Source: Marinobacter sp. JH2 (GTDB lineage: Bacteria; Pseudomonadota; Gammaproteobacteria; Pseudomonadales; Oleiphilaceae). From it: a stretch of 64,000 nt of DNA. Of the stretch, positions 6,991-17,163 are shown piece by piece. Both the position numbers and the translations under genes were made by a program. Every line of letters starts with the position of its first letter. Positions within the stretch are counted from its first letter, which is position 1. Below the pieces are notes generated by a model. It did not search any database, was not told the origin of the DNA, and worked only from the letters and a program-made list of their open reading frames with translations. Location: the NCBI RefSeq assembly GCF_004353225.1, contig NZ_CP037934.1, positions 3,348,001 to 3,412,000 of the forward strand, written 5' to 3'.

Positions 6991-8697
6991 CTAGCCTACT
7001 ATAGGCGTTGCCCGTTTGATAATGGCTGCGGCGTTGGTGCCGGACGGGAGGTTGCCGTAGTTCATGCCACCGTTGTTTTGCAGTCGGGAGGCGCAGAAGG
7101 CGTCGGCCACGTTGTGGTTGCCGAAGCGAAGCAGTACGGATGCTTGCATCGCGAGTGCAAGGCGGTCGACGAGGTTTCTAGCGCGGTACTGGAAGTCGCA
7201 GATGTCGGAGAAATCGGCTTGCAGTTGGGCCAGAAACTGGTCGAAGCGGCGGTCGGTACCTTTGGCTTCGGCGGCCTCTTTGAAGAAGGCGTCGAGGGTT
7301 TCGGGTTCTTTTTGGATCGCGCGAAGGGTGTCCAGGCATTGGACGTTGCCGCTGCCTTCCCAGATGGCGTTGACCGGGGATTCCCGGAACAGCCTGGGCA
7401 TGATGCAGTCTTCCATTACGCCGCTGCCGCCGATGCATTCCATGGCTTCGTAGGCGTGGTTTGGGGTGCGCTTGCAGATCCAGTATTTGCCGACGGGGGT
7501 GGCCAGTCGGGCAAGCAGGCGTTCGTGTTCGTTGTTCTGGTTGTCCAGTGCCCTTGCAACTCGCATGGTGTAGGCGAGGGCGGCTTCGTTTTCGATGGTC
7601 AGATCGGCCAGCACGTTTTGCATCAGGGGCTGGTCGCTCAGGCGGGCTCCGAAGGCACTGCGATTGTGGCAGTGGTGGGCGGCTTGAGCGACGGCTTGGC
7701 GCATGCCGGCAGAGCTGCCGATCATGCAGTCGAAGCGGGTCATGGCAACCATTTCGATGATGGTTGGTACGCCGCGGCCTTCTTCGCCGACCATCCAGGC
7801 CATGGCTCCGCGCAGTTCAACCTCGCTGGAGGCGTTGGCGACGTTGCCCATTTTGTTTTTCAGCTGTTGAATTTGCCACGGGTTTTTGCTGCCGTCGGGG
7901 CGCCACCGGGGCATCAGGAAGCAAGACAGGCCGTTGGTGGTTTGGGCGAGTACCAAGAAGGCATCGCACATGGGAGCAGAGACAAACCATTTGTGGCCCA
8001 CCAGTTCGTAAGCTCGTCCGGGGCCTTCGGTGCCGATTGGGTAAGCGCGAGTGGTGTTGGCGCGTACGTCGCTGCCGCCTTGTTTTTCGGTCATCGCCAT
8101 GCCGATGGTGACGGCGGTTTTCTCGCGGTCGGGCAGGTTACGGCCGTCGTAGGCGTTGGTCAGAATTTTGGGTTCCCAAAGCTTCGCCAGTTCCGGTTGT
8201 TTGCGGATCGACGGGATTGCGGCGAAGGTCATGGTGATGGGGCAGCAGTGTGCGGCTTCTACTTGCGAGTGCATGTAGTATTTTGCGGCCCGGGCTACGT
8301 GGGCCCCTTGGCCGGGGTTGGCCCAAGGTGAGCTGTGCAAGCCGTTTTCCAATGCTGCGGTCATCAGTTCGTGGTAGGCCGGGTGAAAGGCGACCTCGTC
8401 GATCCGGTGGCCGTAGCGGTCATGGGTGCGAAAGCTGGGCTTGTTGTGATTGGCCTGATGGCCGAGTTCGATGGTGTCGGCTTTTCCGGCCCAGGCACCA
8501 AAGCAGCTTAGGCTGTCGCTGGCGTGGGCAGCGCCTTCCCGTAATAAGGCTTCCTGCAGGGCGGTGTCTTGCTCGAACAGATTGTAACCGGCCAGCTCGT
8601 TTGGCTGGTTGAGCACCTCGTGGGTGGCGGCCAGGTAGCGATCCGTTCGGGGGGTACCGGCGCTGCGATCGCGGGTGATGTCTAGCGGCTTGCTCAT
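6991..8697 (-). CDS. AidB-like acyl-CoA dehydrogenase
   Basis: 568-residue flavoprotein of the acyl-CoA dehydrogenase superfamily, in the long AidB-like branch. Visible marks are MAMTEKQGGSDVRANTT (FAD/substrate segment), HKWFVSAPMCDAFLVLAQ in the beta domain, and the C-terminal helical domain with EAMECIGGSGVMEDCIMPRL and EGSGNVQCLDTLR. E. coli AidB is an FAD- and DNA-binding protein of the alkylation response; most relatives have undefined substrates. The gene follows its TetR regulator by 2 bp, with GGAG before the ATG, so the two are co-transcribed. A fatty-acid or branched acyl-CoA role is an inference from the regulator pairing. Confidence 0.85.
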   Translation of the reverse strand: MSKPLDITRDRSAGTPRTDRYLAATHEVLNQPNELAGYNLFEQDTALQEALLREGAAHASDSLSCFGAWAGKADTIELGHQANHNKPSFRTHDRYGHRIDEVAFHPAYHELMTAALENGLHSSPWANPGQGAHVARAAKYYMHSQVEAAHCCPITMTFAAIPSIRKQPELAKLWEPKILTNAYDGRNLPDREKTAVTIGMAMTEKQGGSDVRANTTRAYPIGTEGPGRAYELVGHKWFVSAPMCDAFLVLAQTTNGLSCFLMPRWRPDGSKNPWQIQQLKNKMGNVANASSEVELRGAMAWMVGEEGRGVPTIIEMVAMTRFDCMIGSSAGMRQAVAQAAHHCHNRSAFGARLSDQPLMQNVLADLTIENEAALAYTMRVARALDNQNNEHERLLARLATPVGKYWICKRTPNHAYEAMECIGGSGVMEDCIMPRLFRESPVNAIWEGSGNVQCLDTLRAIQKEPETLDAFFKEAAEAKGTDRRFDQFLAQLQADFSDICDFQYRARNLVDRLALAMQASVLLRFGNHNVADAFCASRLQNNGGMNYGNLPSGTNAAAIIKRATPIVG

Positions 8698-8699
8698 AC

Positions 8700-9329
8700 T
8701 TAGCTCCTGGTGCCGGTCAACCCCCTCACGCAGTAGCGGACGATGGTGTTGATCAGCGCTTCTTGATCGGTTTTTGTTGTTGGCAGTGAGGCTGTCTGCG
8801 CCAGCGAAAGTGGTCCCACTAGTGATTCGGATATGGCGCCTACCAAGCAGGTGCTGGTGATGCGGGCATCCTGTTCGGGTATAGAGCCTTCTGCGATACC
8901 TTCCTGAATGGTTTGCTCAAACAGGCTAGCGTAGGCTTTTCTGTATAACAGTCGTTCTTCTTCAACTTTCGGGTCAACCGGTTCGGCAATCATTGCCCAC
9001 GCCCGGGTGGGGCCTTTTAGGGCACGTCTGGCGAACTGGCACAAGGCGTTGTTTAATCGGTGAACGGCATCGCCTTCCACGGATAGCGCTTCGGCCACCT
9101 TATCGACTTCACGCTGCGTAGCCAGCCGGAAAATTTCGGCAAACAGGTCTTCGCGGGACTCGAAATGGCGGTAGATAGTGCCGGTTGCTACGCCCGCCAA
9201 ATTTGCAATGGTCGTGATTCGAGCACTGCGGAACCCGTTTTCAGCCACGCACTGAGACGTGCATTTAAGAATGTTTTGGCGCGCTTCGGCTTTCCGTTGC
9301 CGCATTTTGTCCGTTTCACGATAGGCCAT
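8700..9329 (-). CDS. TetR family transcriptional regulator
   Basis: 209 residues. Residues 10-60 form a TetR helix-turn-helix (ITTIANLAGVATGTIYRHFE); the rest is a helical ligand-binding domain. It is the first gene of a two-gene operon with the AidB-like dehydrogenase and probably represses it. A near-palindromic site (9347-9360) lies 18 bp upstream of the ATG, as expected for autoregulation. The N-terminal extension MAYRETDKMRQRKAEARQN is basic. The ligand is unknown; acyl-CoA is plausible from the neighbour. Confidence 0.85.
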   Translation of the reverse strand: MAYRETDKMRQRKAEARQNILKCTSQCVAENGFRSARITTIANLAGVATGTIYRHFESREDLFAEIFRLATQREVDKVAEALSVEGDAVHRLNNALCQFARRALKGPTRAWAMIAEPVDPKVEEERLLYRKAYASLFEQTIQEGIAEGSIPEQDARITSTCLVGAISESLVGPLSLAQTASLPTTKTDQEALINTIVRYCVRGLTGTRS

Positions 9330-9346
9330 ACTGTATTTCCAAGTAG

Positions 9347-9360
9347 TGAATCACGATTCA
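9347..9360. promoter_or_regulatory. Candidate TetR operator, TGAATC-AC-GATTCA
   Basis: Two 6-bp arms (TGAATC / GATTCA) flank a 2-bp centre, just upstream of the TetR/acyl-CoA dehydrogenase operon. TGAATC/GATTCA palindromes are typical of TetR-type lipid regulators. Position and symmetry suggest autorepression; the binder is an inference. Confidence 0.55.
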
Positions 9361-9457
9361 TTTTTTGTGTCAATTTAAGACTGCTCAGATGCCGTTAATT
9401 ATGGCCTATAAAATCAATAAGTTAATATTGCTTACAAAATGTTACATCAAACCTTGA

Positions 9458-10588
<1,131 letters not shown>

Positions 10589-10631
10589 AACTCGAGCAGG
10601 CCGTTCGCGATGGATAGGGAAGCAGAGAACG

Positions 10632-12782
10632 ATGACAACTGAAATAACAACAGCAAAATCAATCACCAGCGATGACCTGAGTGTGCCCGCGCCTGTAGCG
10701 GTGCCTCCGGTTGGTGAGCAGATTAATCTGGATGCGAGTGAGAACTGGTTTAACCGGGAGTTGAGTCAACTTCAGTTTAACTACCGGGTTTTGAAGCAGT
10801 CCATGGATCCGGCGCATCCGCTGATTAATCGTCTGATTTTTTGCTGTATTTTCAGTAGTAATCTGGATGAGTTTTTCGAAATCCGGGTTGCCGGCTTGCG
10901 TGAACAGTTGGAGTACGGGCGGGAAACCGTCGGTGCTGATGGTATTCAGCCGGAACAGGCGTTGGCAGAAATCAGTCGTGTTGCCCATGAGTACATTGAA
11001 GAGCAGTACGACATTCTCAATAACGTGTTGTTTCCGGAACTGGAAAAAGAAAACATCCACTTCATACGACGTCGTGAATGGACCGCTGCGCAAGCCGAAT
11101 GGGTCAGAAACTACTTCGATGAGGAAATTCTGCCGGTGGTCAGCCCGATCGGACTCGACCCCTCGCACCCGTTTCCGCGCTTGGTTAACAAGAGCCTGAA
11201 CTTTATTGTGGAACTGGATGGCAAAGATGCTTTTGGTCGCGAGACCGGCATGGCGATTTTGCCCGCTCCACGTTCCTTGCCCCGCTTGGTTCGGCTTCCG
11301 GATGAGGTTTGTGACGGTGGCGAGAATTTGGTGTTCTTGTCATCGATGATCCACGCCCACGCTGATGAGCTGTTCCCGGGTATGGAAGTGAAGGGCTGCT
11401 ATCAGTTCCGTCTGACCCGCAACGCGGATTTGGAGCTTGAAGACGATCTGGAAGATCTGGCTTCCGCACTTCGGGGTGAGTTGTTGAGTCGCCGTTTTGG
11501 TGACGGTGTGCGTTTAGAGGTGGCCGATAACTGTCCGGAAGAGTTGGTGCACTTCCTGTTGCGAGAGTTTGGTCTTGGGGAAAGAGATCTCTATCGTGTA
11601 AACGGGCCGGTAAACTTGACCCGGCTGCTTGCAGTGAGTGGTTTGGTTGAACGCCCGGATCTGACCTATTCCAGTTTTTCAGCGGCCATCCCACGGCAAA
11701 TACGCAGCAAAGACTCGATGTTCGACGCGATTCGGAAGCGCCCGATTCTGTTGTCGCACCCGTTCGAGAACTTCAGTTCGGTCGTGGATTTACTGCGTCA
11801 GGCAGCGAAAGACCCTCAGGTCTTGGCGATCCGGCAAACGCTCTATCGGGCGGGAACCGGATCAGAAATTGTTGAAGCGTTGGCCGATGCGGCTCGTCGC
11901 GGCAAAGAAGTGACGGCGGTGGTGGAGCTAAGGGCGAGGTTCAGCGAAGCAGAGAACCTTGAGCTGGCCAGCCGGCTGCAGGAGGCTGGTGTTATCGTGG
12001 TGTATGGGGTAGTCGGCTACAAAACCCACGCCAAGATGCTGCTGATTGTGCGTCGGGAAGAGGGCAAGTTGTCCCGTTATGTGCATTTGGGTACCGGCAA
12101 CTATCACGCCGGGAACGCACGGTTATACACCGATTACAGTTTCATGACCTGTGACGAATCCATTGGTGATGATGTTAACAAGCTGTTCCAGCAACTGACC
12201 GGCATGGGTAAGGCGCTGAAGATTAAAAAGTTGTTTCATGCGCCGTTTTCCATGCACAAGCGCTTGATTAGTCTCATCGAGCGGGAGTCCAGCTACGGCG
12301 AAGACGGGCGCATTATTTTCAAATTTAATGCACTGACTGATGCCCAGTTGATCAAGGCCCTTTACCGTGCCTCGCAGGCGGGTGTTCACATTGATCTGAT
12401 TGTTCGGGGTATTTGCTGTTTGCGCCCCGGTGTACCCGGATTATCGGACAACATACGAGTGCGCTCCATTGTCGGGCGTTTTTTGGAGCACACGCGTATA
12501 TACTACTTCGAAAACAGAGGTAAGCCGGATGTTTACTGCGCCAGTGCCGATGGCATGGAGCGAAACATGCTTAGCCGTATCGAAGTAGCGTTTCCAATTG
12601 AAGAGCCCGCTTTGATCGCGCGCTTGCAGGAAGATCTAGAGGCTTACCTTGCCGACAATTGCCAATCATGGATGTTGCAGCCCGATGGCAGCTACATCCA
12701 GAACCAGCCTGCGGAGGGTGAACCTCGAGTGGCGGCGCAGCTGGTTTTACTGGAAAATCTGACGGGCAAATCCAGCTCATAG
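10632..12782 (+). CDS. ppk1: Polyphosphate kinase 1
   Basis: 716 residues, near the usual PPK1 length. It has all four parts: N-terminal helical domain (FNRELSQLQFNYRVL, SSNLDEFFEIRVAGLREQ), head domain, and two phospholipase D-like C-terminal domains. These carry GYKTHAKMLLIV with the HxK histidine near residue 466, HLGTGNYH near 485, and SADGMERNMLSRIEVAFPI. The enzyme reversibly polymerises the gamma-phosphate of ATP into polyphosphate through a phosphohistidine. It starts with a Pro/Val-rich tail of about 35 residues before the conserved core. hemB precedes it and no ppx exopolyphosphatase is adjacent. The PiT permease at 2.5 kb also concerns phosphate but is not linked transcriptionally. 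Confidence 0.95.
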   Translation: MTTEITTAKSITSDDLSVPAPVAVPPVGEQINLDASENWFNRELSQLQFNYRVLKQSMDPAHPLINRLIFCCIFSSNLDEFFEIRVAGLREQLEYGRETVGADGIQPEQALAEISRVAHEYIEEQYDILNNVLFPELEKENIHFIRRREWTAAQAEWVRNYFDEEILPVVSPIGLDPSHPFPRLVNKSLNFIVELDGKDAFGRETGMAILPAPRSLPRLVRLPDEVCDGGENLVFLSSMIHAHADELFPGMEVKGCYQFRLTRNADLELEDDLEDLASALRGELLSRRFGDGVRLEVADNCPEELVHFLLREFGLGERDLYRVNGPVNLTRLLAVSGLVERPDLTYSSFSAAIPRQIRSKDSMFDAIRKRPILLSHPFENFSSVVDLLRQAAKDPQVLAIRQTLYRAGTGSEIVEALADAARRGKEVTAVVELRARFSEAENLELASRLQEAGVIVVYGVVGYKTHAKMLLIVRREEGKLSRYVHLGTGNYHAGNARLYTDYSFMTCDESIGDDVNKLFQQLTGMGKALKIKKLFHAPFSMHKRLISLIERESSYGEDGRIIFKFNALTDAQLIKALYRASQAGVHIDLIVRGICCLRPGVPGLSDNIRVRSIVGRFLEHTRIYYFENRGKPDVYCASADGMERNMLSRIEVAFPIEEPALIARLQEDLEAYLADNCQSWMLQPDGSYIQNQPAEGEPRVAAQLVLLENLTGKSSS

Positions 12783-12837
12783 CTACTAGGCGATTAACAA
12801 ACACTCACTTCGCTATGAGCGAAATAGGAAAGATACG

Positions 12838-14130
12838 TTGAAATTGAACAAATGGACGATGATTGGCTCAGCCGTTTTGCTGGTTGCGGGTGTGGCACCT
12901 TGGGCCGTGGGCTACGTGACAGAGCAACAATGGCTAGAGGCAACCGAGGAGGTAAACCAGTCGCAGCCGTTTGTTCGATTAGAAACAACGCGTTATCAGC
13001 GGGGCGTTTTCAGTGCCCAGGCCAGCGGTACACTAGCCCTGATTGATCCGAAAACCGGTGAGACCGATCAGATCGGTTTCGAGGTAGCCATATCCCACGG
13101 TGTAACTGGAAGTTTGTTGGATTTCAGTCCGAATGGGGGCTGGCAGCACGAGGGTGTTCAATGGCTTGAGGATGAAGAGCCAAGCTTGACCCTGGAAACC
13201 CGACTTTGGGGTTCAGCTGTTATCGAACTTCAGACCCCACCGGTTGTATTGGAACAATCAGACAGGCCTGAGACGGTCAGCGCCAGTGGCGGTTTCGCCC
13301 GGGTAGACGTAAGCCGTATGGGCGAGCAGGCCGAGGTATTAATGGTATGGCCGGAGTTGAGCATTCTTGGTCCTCGGGCTGATGTAAAGCTTCAGGATTT
13401 GCACGTAGAACAGAACATGTCGCTGCTCAGTGGTGATGTCTGGACCGGTACAGGCTCCGTGACGTTGGGGGCTTTGGTGGTTGATAGTGCCGAAATCCCT
13501 GCTTTATCGGTTAGCAACGTTTCGTTTGAGACTCTCAGTGAAGCCAGCAACAGCGGCCAGACGCTTGATTCAGAGGTGGTTTTGGCGGTGGAGGCGGTCA
13601 GCGTGAACGATGAGGCGTATGGTCCGCATCGTGTGGCGGTGTCGGTTGATCATTTGGATGTGGCTAGCTGGAACGATTTCAGTTCGGCCATGACGGATAT
13701 GCAGTTGATGGCAATGGATGCGGGGGCAGATCCGCGCTCGGCCTATGAACAGCAAATGGCCTTGATGCAGCGGTTTAACGAGTCGGTGCGGGGGTTGGCG
13801 GCAAGCGGCTTCTCGGTGGGTATTCGGGAATTGAGTCTGGATACGCCGGAAGGTGAAGTTCAGGGCTCTTTGGATATCTCGCACCCGGAGCTTTCCGAGG
13901 ATGAGCGCACCAATATGCTGATGGTGATGCAGCGTTTGAAAGGCTCGGTCAACTTGACGATGCCCTTGGCGCTAGCAGAGAAGGATCCGGCCGTGCGGAT
14001 GCAGTTGTCGCCTTTGGTCAAGAAAGGGTTGTTCGTACGTGATGGTGATGAGTTGGTGATGAACGGCCAGATGGAGGATTTGGTTCTGGACATTAACGGC
14101 GTTCAGATTCCTCTGCCGCCGTTACTTTAA
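12838..14130 (+). CDS. DUF945 (YdgA-like) protein
   Basis: 430 residues starting with TTG at 12838 behind AGGAAAG. An N-terminal uncleaved-looking helix (MIGSAVLLVAGVAPWAVGYV) precedes a long beta-rich region. The order TEQQWLEATEE, then RYQRGVFSAQASGTLAL, matches the YdgA/DUF945 family, periplasmic proteins anchored in the inner membrane. Related large beta-helical proteins act in envelope lipid or autotransporter biology, but the function here is unknown. The C-terminus (DLVLDINGVQIPLPPLL) is typical of the family. The gene ends at a strong terminator (14141-14163). Confidence 0.75.
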   Translation: MKLNKWTMIGSAVLLVAGVAPWAVGYVTEQQWLEATEEVNQSQPFVRLETTRYQRGVFSAQASGTLALIDPKTGETDQIGFEVAISHGVTGSLLDFSPNGGWQHEGVQWLEDEEPSLTLETRLWGSAVIELQTPPVVLEQSDRPETVSASGGFARVDVSRMGEQAEVLMVWPELSILGPRADVKLQDLHVEQNMSLLSGDVWTGTGSVTLGALVVDSAEIPALSVSNVSFETLSEASNSGQTLDSEVVLAVEAVSVNDEAYGPHRVAVSVDHLDVASWNDFSSAMTDMQLMAMDAGADPRSAYEQQMALMQRFNESVRGLAASGFSVGIRELSLDTPEGEVQGSLDISHPELSEDERTNMLMVMQRLKGSVNLTMPLALAEKDPAVRMQLSPLVKKGLFVRDGDELVMNGQMEDLVLDINGVQIPLPPLL

Positions 14131-14140
14131 GGCTGTCTTG

Positions 14141-14163
14141 GCACCACCGTTGGCCGGTGGTGC
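14141..14163. terminator. Stem-loop terminator between DUF945 gene and coaD
   Basis: A 9-bp perfect stem (GCACCACCG / CGGTGGTGC) with a 5-nt loop is followed by a T/C-rich tract on the plus strand. The flanking genes converge. Confidence 0.75.
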
Positions 14164-14185
14164 TGCTTTCCCTTTCTTTGTATTC

Positions 14186-14803
<618 letters not shown>

Positions 14804-14827
14804 TCACAATCTAGTCTTATTTTCCCT

Positions 14828-16426
14828 TCACCCTTTCGCAGTCAGCTTCTGAGCCAATCTCACGCTGTTTCTTGCCGCCAGTGCGTAAACCGACAGCTGC
14901 GGGTTTGCGCCGATGCTGGTGGGGAAGATGGAGGCGTCGTGGACGCTCAGGTTGGCCACGTGGTGGTGTTCGCCGAAGCCGTTGACCACGGACTCTTCCG
15001 GATTGCTGCCCATGCCGCAGCCGCCCATTTGGTGCGCGGTGAAGATTCGGGCACGGTGGGACCTCATCGGTAGTTCGTTGATGGCGGCTTTGGCTTTTTT
15101 CCAGCTGGTGTGCCAGGCCGAGTCCATGTGCACGGCCTGAACCGCATCGGCACCGGCCGCAAACTGGATTTCAGCCATGTCCAGGTAGGATTGGCGGATG
15201 CCATCCCACAGATAGTCGGTCATCGGGTAGTCGAGTACGGGGCTGCCATCGTCGCGCAGGCTGACGGTGCCGCCGGGGCTTTCGGGGTGAAAGCCGTCTC
15301 GGAGCAGGGCAATGACGGACTGAAGCCAAGGCAGTTGACCTAAGTTATCTCGCTGCTGTTGGCCGTGACCCGGTACAACGCCGGCAGCCATCCCGGGGTG
15401 TAACGGTGGGACTTCAAGTTTGTAGCCGATGGGGCCGTCGTTGCCGTTTTTGAAGTTGAATTCATCCGAGTAGATCGATTGCGGCGCGCCGTAAAAGGGG
15501 TCTACTTTCGCCGACATACGGGCGACGGTCGCGCTGACCGGGTGGATGAATGAGCGTTTTCCGACGCGGTTGTGGGGGTCGGGAAGGTCGGAGCGCAAAA
15601 GCAGTCCTGGCGAGCCGATGGCGCTGGCGGCGACCACAAAATGACTGGCTTTGAGGGTGACGGTAACGCCCGATGGGGTGACGCCGTCGGAGCTCATGGC
15701 CGACGCTTCCAGATGGTCGATGCGGTCTTGCTTCATGACCAGACGCTCGGCACGTAAGCCGTGAAACATCTGGGCCTGATTGTCTAGCGCACCGGGGATG
15801 GTGGTCATCAGGGAGCCCAGTTTGGCATTCGTGGGGCAACCTACGCCGCAGTAACCCGAATTCCAGCATCCGTTGACGTTGCGAGGGATGGTTTTCCAAG
15901 AGTAACCAAGGGTATCGCAGCCTTGGCGCAGGATGTCGTTGTTAAGGTTGGGCGGGGTTGCCCAAGGCGCCATGTTGTGGCGTTCTTCGCGACCCTGGAA
16001 CCAGGGTGCCATCACGTCAGGAGCTAGCCCTTCCAGTCCAAACTTTTGGCTCCAGTAGTTGAGGGTTTGCTCAGGTGTGCGGAAACTACTGGTCCAGTTG
16101 ACGGTGGTGGAACCACCCACACAGCGGCCCTGTAGAATCGAAATAGCGCCATCGGCAGTCGTGCGACTCATGCCTTCCTGGTACAGCGTAGCGTAGGCAG
16201 TTTGTTCGTCCATCTTGAAGTCTTTCTGGTAATACAGGCCACCTTCTTCGACCAGTATTACCGACAGGCCTTGCTTGGACAGAATTTCAGCGGTGGTGCC
16301 GCCGCCGGCGCCGGTACCGATGATGACAACGTCGGCTTCGACGGTGCGGTTTTCAGTCAGTTTGCTGGCATCGACCACGTTCCAACCGGAAGCCAAGCCC
16401 CGGGCGATGGGATCATTCATGGACAT
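14828..16426 (-). CDS. GMC-family FAD oxidoreductase (alcohol dehydrogenase type)
   Basis: 532 residues. The N-terminal FAD dinucleotide motif is VVIIGTGAGGGTTAEIL; further GMC marks are GRCVGGSTTVNW, a VVAASAIGSPGLLLRS segment, and a C-terminal HQMGGCGMG followed by DASIFPTSIGANPQLSVYALA. Cysteines in NSGYCGVGCP are a feature of the membrane-associated long-chain alcohol oxidase/dehydrogenase branch. It probably oxidises an alcohol to an aldehyde and passes electrons to the membrane. It is the third gene of an operon with an aldehyde dehydrogenase and a Tat-exported small protein, giving an alcohol-to-acid route. GGAG precedes the ATG. The substrate is not readable; medium/long-chain alcohols or terpenoid alcohols are candidates. 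Confidence 0.85.
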   Translation of the reverse strand: MSMNDPIARGLASGWNVVDASKLTENRTVEADVVIIGTGAGGGTTAEILSKQGLSVILVEEGGLYYQKDFKMDEQTAYATLYQEGMSRTTADGAISILQGRCVGGSTTVNWTSSFRTPEQTLNYWSQKFGLEGLAPDVMAPWFQGREERHNMAPWATPPNLNNDILRQGCDTLGYSWKTIPRNVNGCWNSGYCGVGCPTNAKLGSLMTTIPGALDNQAQMFHGLRAERLVMKQDRIDHLEASAMSSDGVTPSGVTVTLKASHFVVAASAIGSPGLLLRSDLPDPHNRVGKRSFIHPVSATVARMSAKVDPFYGAPQSIYSDEFNFKNGNDGPIGYKLEVPPLHPGMAAGVVPGHGQQQRDNLGQLPWLQSVIALLRDGFHPESPGGTVSLRDDGSPVLDYPMTDYLWDGIRQSYLDMAEIQFAAGADAVQAVHMDSAWHTSWKKAKAAINELPMRSHRARIFTAHQMGGCGMGSNPEESVVNGFGEHHHVANLSVHDASIFPTSIGANPQLSVYALAARNSVRLAQKLTAKG

Positions 16427-16450
16427 AGTGTTCTCCGTTTCCGGGGGGCA

Positions 16451-17083
16451 TCAGGCGTTTTTGAATTGAGGCAGGGCGTCAACCATCCAGGCGGGTGGTC
16501 CTGGGTAACCGGTGAGGTGCCACTGATTTTCGTGGCCATAGAAGGCTACGTTGGCGATTTTGCTCAATGCAATGTAGCCGTTGTTTAGTAGGCCGAGGCG
16601 GCTATTGCGCCAGCGGTTCAAGAAGGCATCGGCTTCTTTGGTGGTGACGGATGGCCAGTCGGACCAGACCCTAGCCAGAGTGATGCGAGTAGGGGCGAAG
16701 TTCAGCAGGTCGAAGAGCTTGCGCAGCTCCTTCTGGTTCGGAGCGCCGAACTGGACGATTCCCTGATCAACGCGCTCGATGGTGGCAGCAATCTCGAACT
16801 GACGCTTGTTGGGGTCTTCGGGCAAGGCTCCGGCAAACAGCGCTGGTAGCAAGGCTTCGAACAGAGCGATGTCGTCTTTGCTTAAAAACTGGAATTGGTA
16901 GCTCGCATTCATGCGGCTTTCAACGGCGCTGATTCTACCAGCGGGAGCTGTCGCGCAACCAGACAGACCTGCGGTCAAGCTGACGGTGCCTAAAAACAGG
17001 GTGCCTCCTACGCCGGTTTTCAGGAAGCTGCGTCGGCTCAGCTGGGGACTGTTCTCGGCAGAGTGGGTTTTCTGGTCAGGCAT
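16451..17083 (-). CDS. Tat-exported lipoprotein, GMC dehydrogenase partner subunit
   Basis: 210 residues. The N-terminus has a twin-arginine motif (SRRSFLKTG), a hydrophobic stretch and a lipobox (LSGC), so it should be exported folded and lipid-anchored. The remainder resembles the small subunit (gluconate 2-dehydrogenase subunit 3-like) that accompanies GMC flavoproteins. FEALLPALFAGALPEDPNKR and a C-terminal WHLTGYPGPPAW segment are visible. The ATG at 17083 follows AAGG; 12 upstream residues are rejected. It sits 24 bp before the GMC gene. It may carry the flavoprotein across the membrane or anchor it, because the GMC protein has no signal of its own. The subunit-3 relationship is moderately sure. 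Confidence 0.7.
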   Translation of the reverse strand: MPDQKTHSAENSPQLSRRSFLKTGVGGTLFLGTVSLTAGLSGCATAPAGRISAVESRMNASYQFQFLSKDDIALFEALLPALFAGALPEDPNKRQFEIAATIERVDQGIVQFGAPNQKELRKLFDLLNFAPTRITLARVWSDWPSVTTKEADAFLNRWRNSRLGLLNNGYIALSKIANVAFYGHENQWHLTGYPGPPAWMVDALPQFKNA

Positions 17084-17115
17084 GTGACACCTTTTCTGGT
17101 GGTCTATGAAGAATG

Positions 17116-17150
17116 GCACAGGACCTAAACCTATTGTCAGGTGCCTGTGC
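17116..17150 (-). other. Intercistronic hairpin in the dehydrogenase operon
   Basis: GCACAGG / CCTGTGC arms, extended inward by ACCT / AGGT with a one-base bulge, lie in the 80-bp gap between the aldehyde dehydrogenase and Tat-lipoprotein genes. No U run follows. Partial attenuation or an mRNA processing/stability element is possible. Confidence 0.35.
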
Positions 17151-17163
17151 TCATCGGGCCGTT

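Noticed and set aside
7078..8331. Long plus-strand open frame of 417 residues
   Set aside because: It is antisense to the acyl-CoA dehydrogenase gene, has low-complexity Gly/Val/Ala-rich composition and no ribosome site; it arises from codon bias of the real gene.
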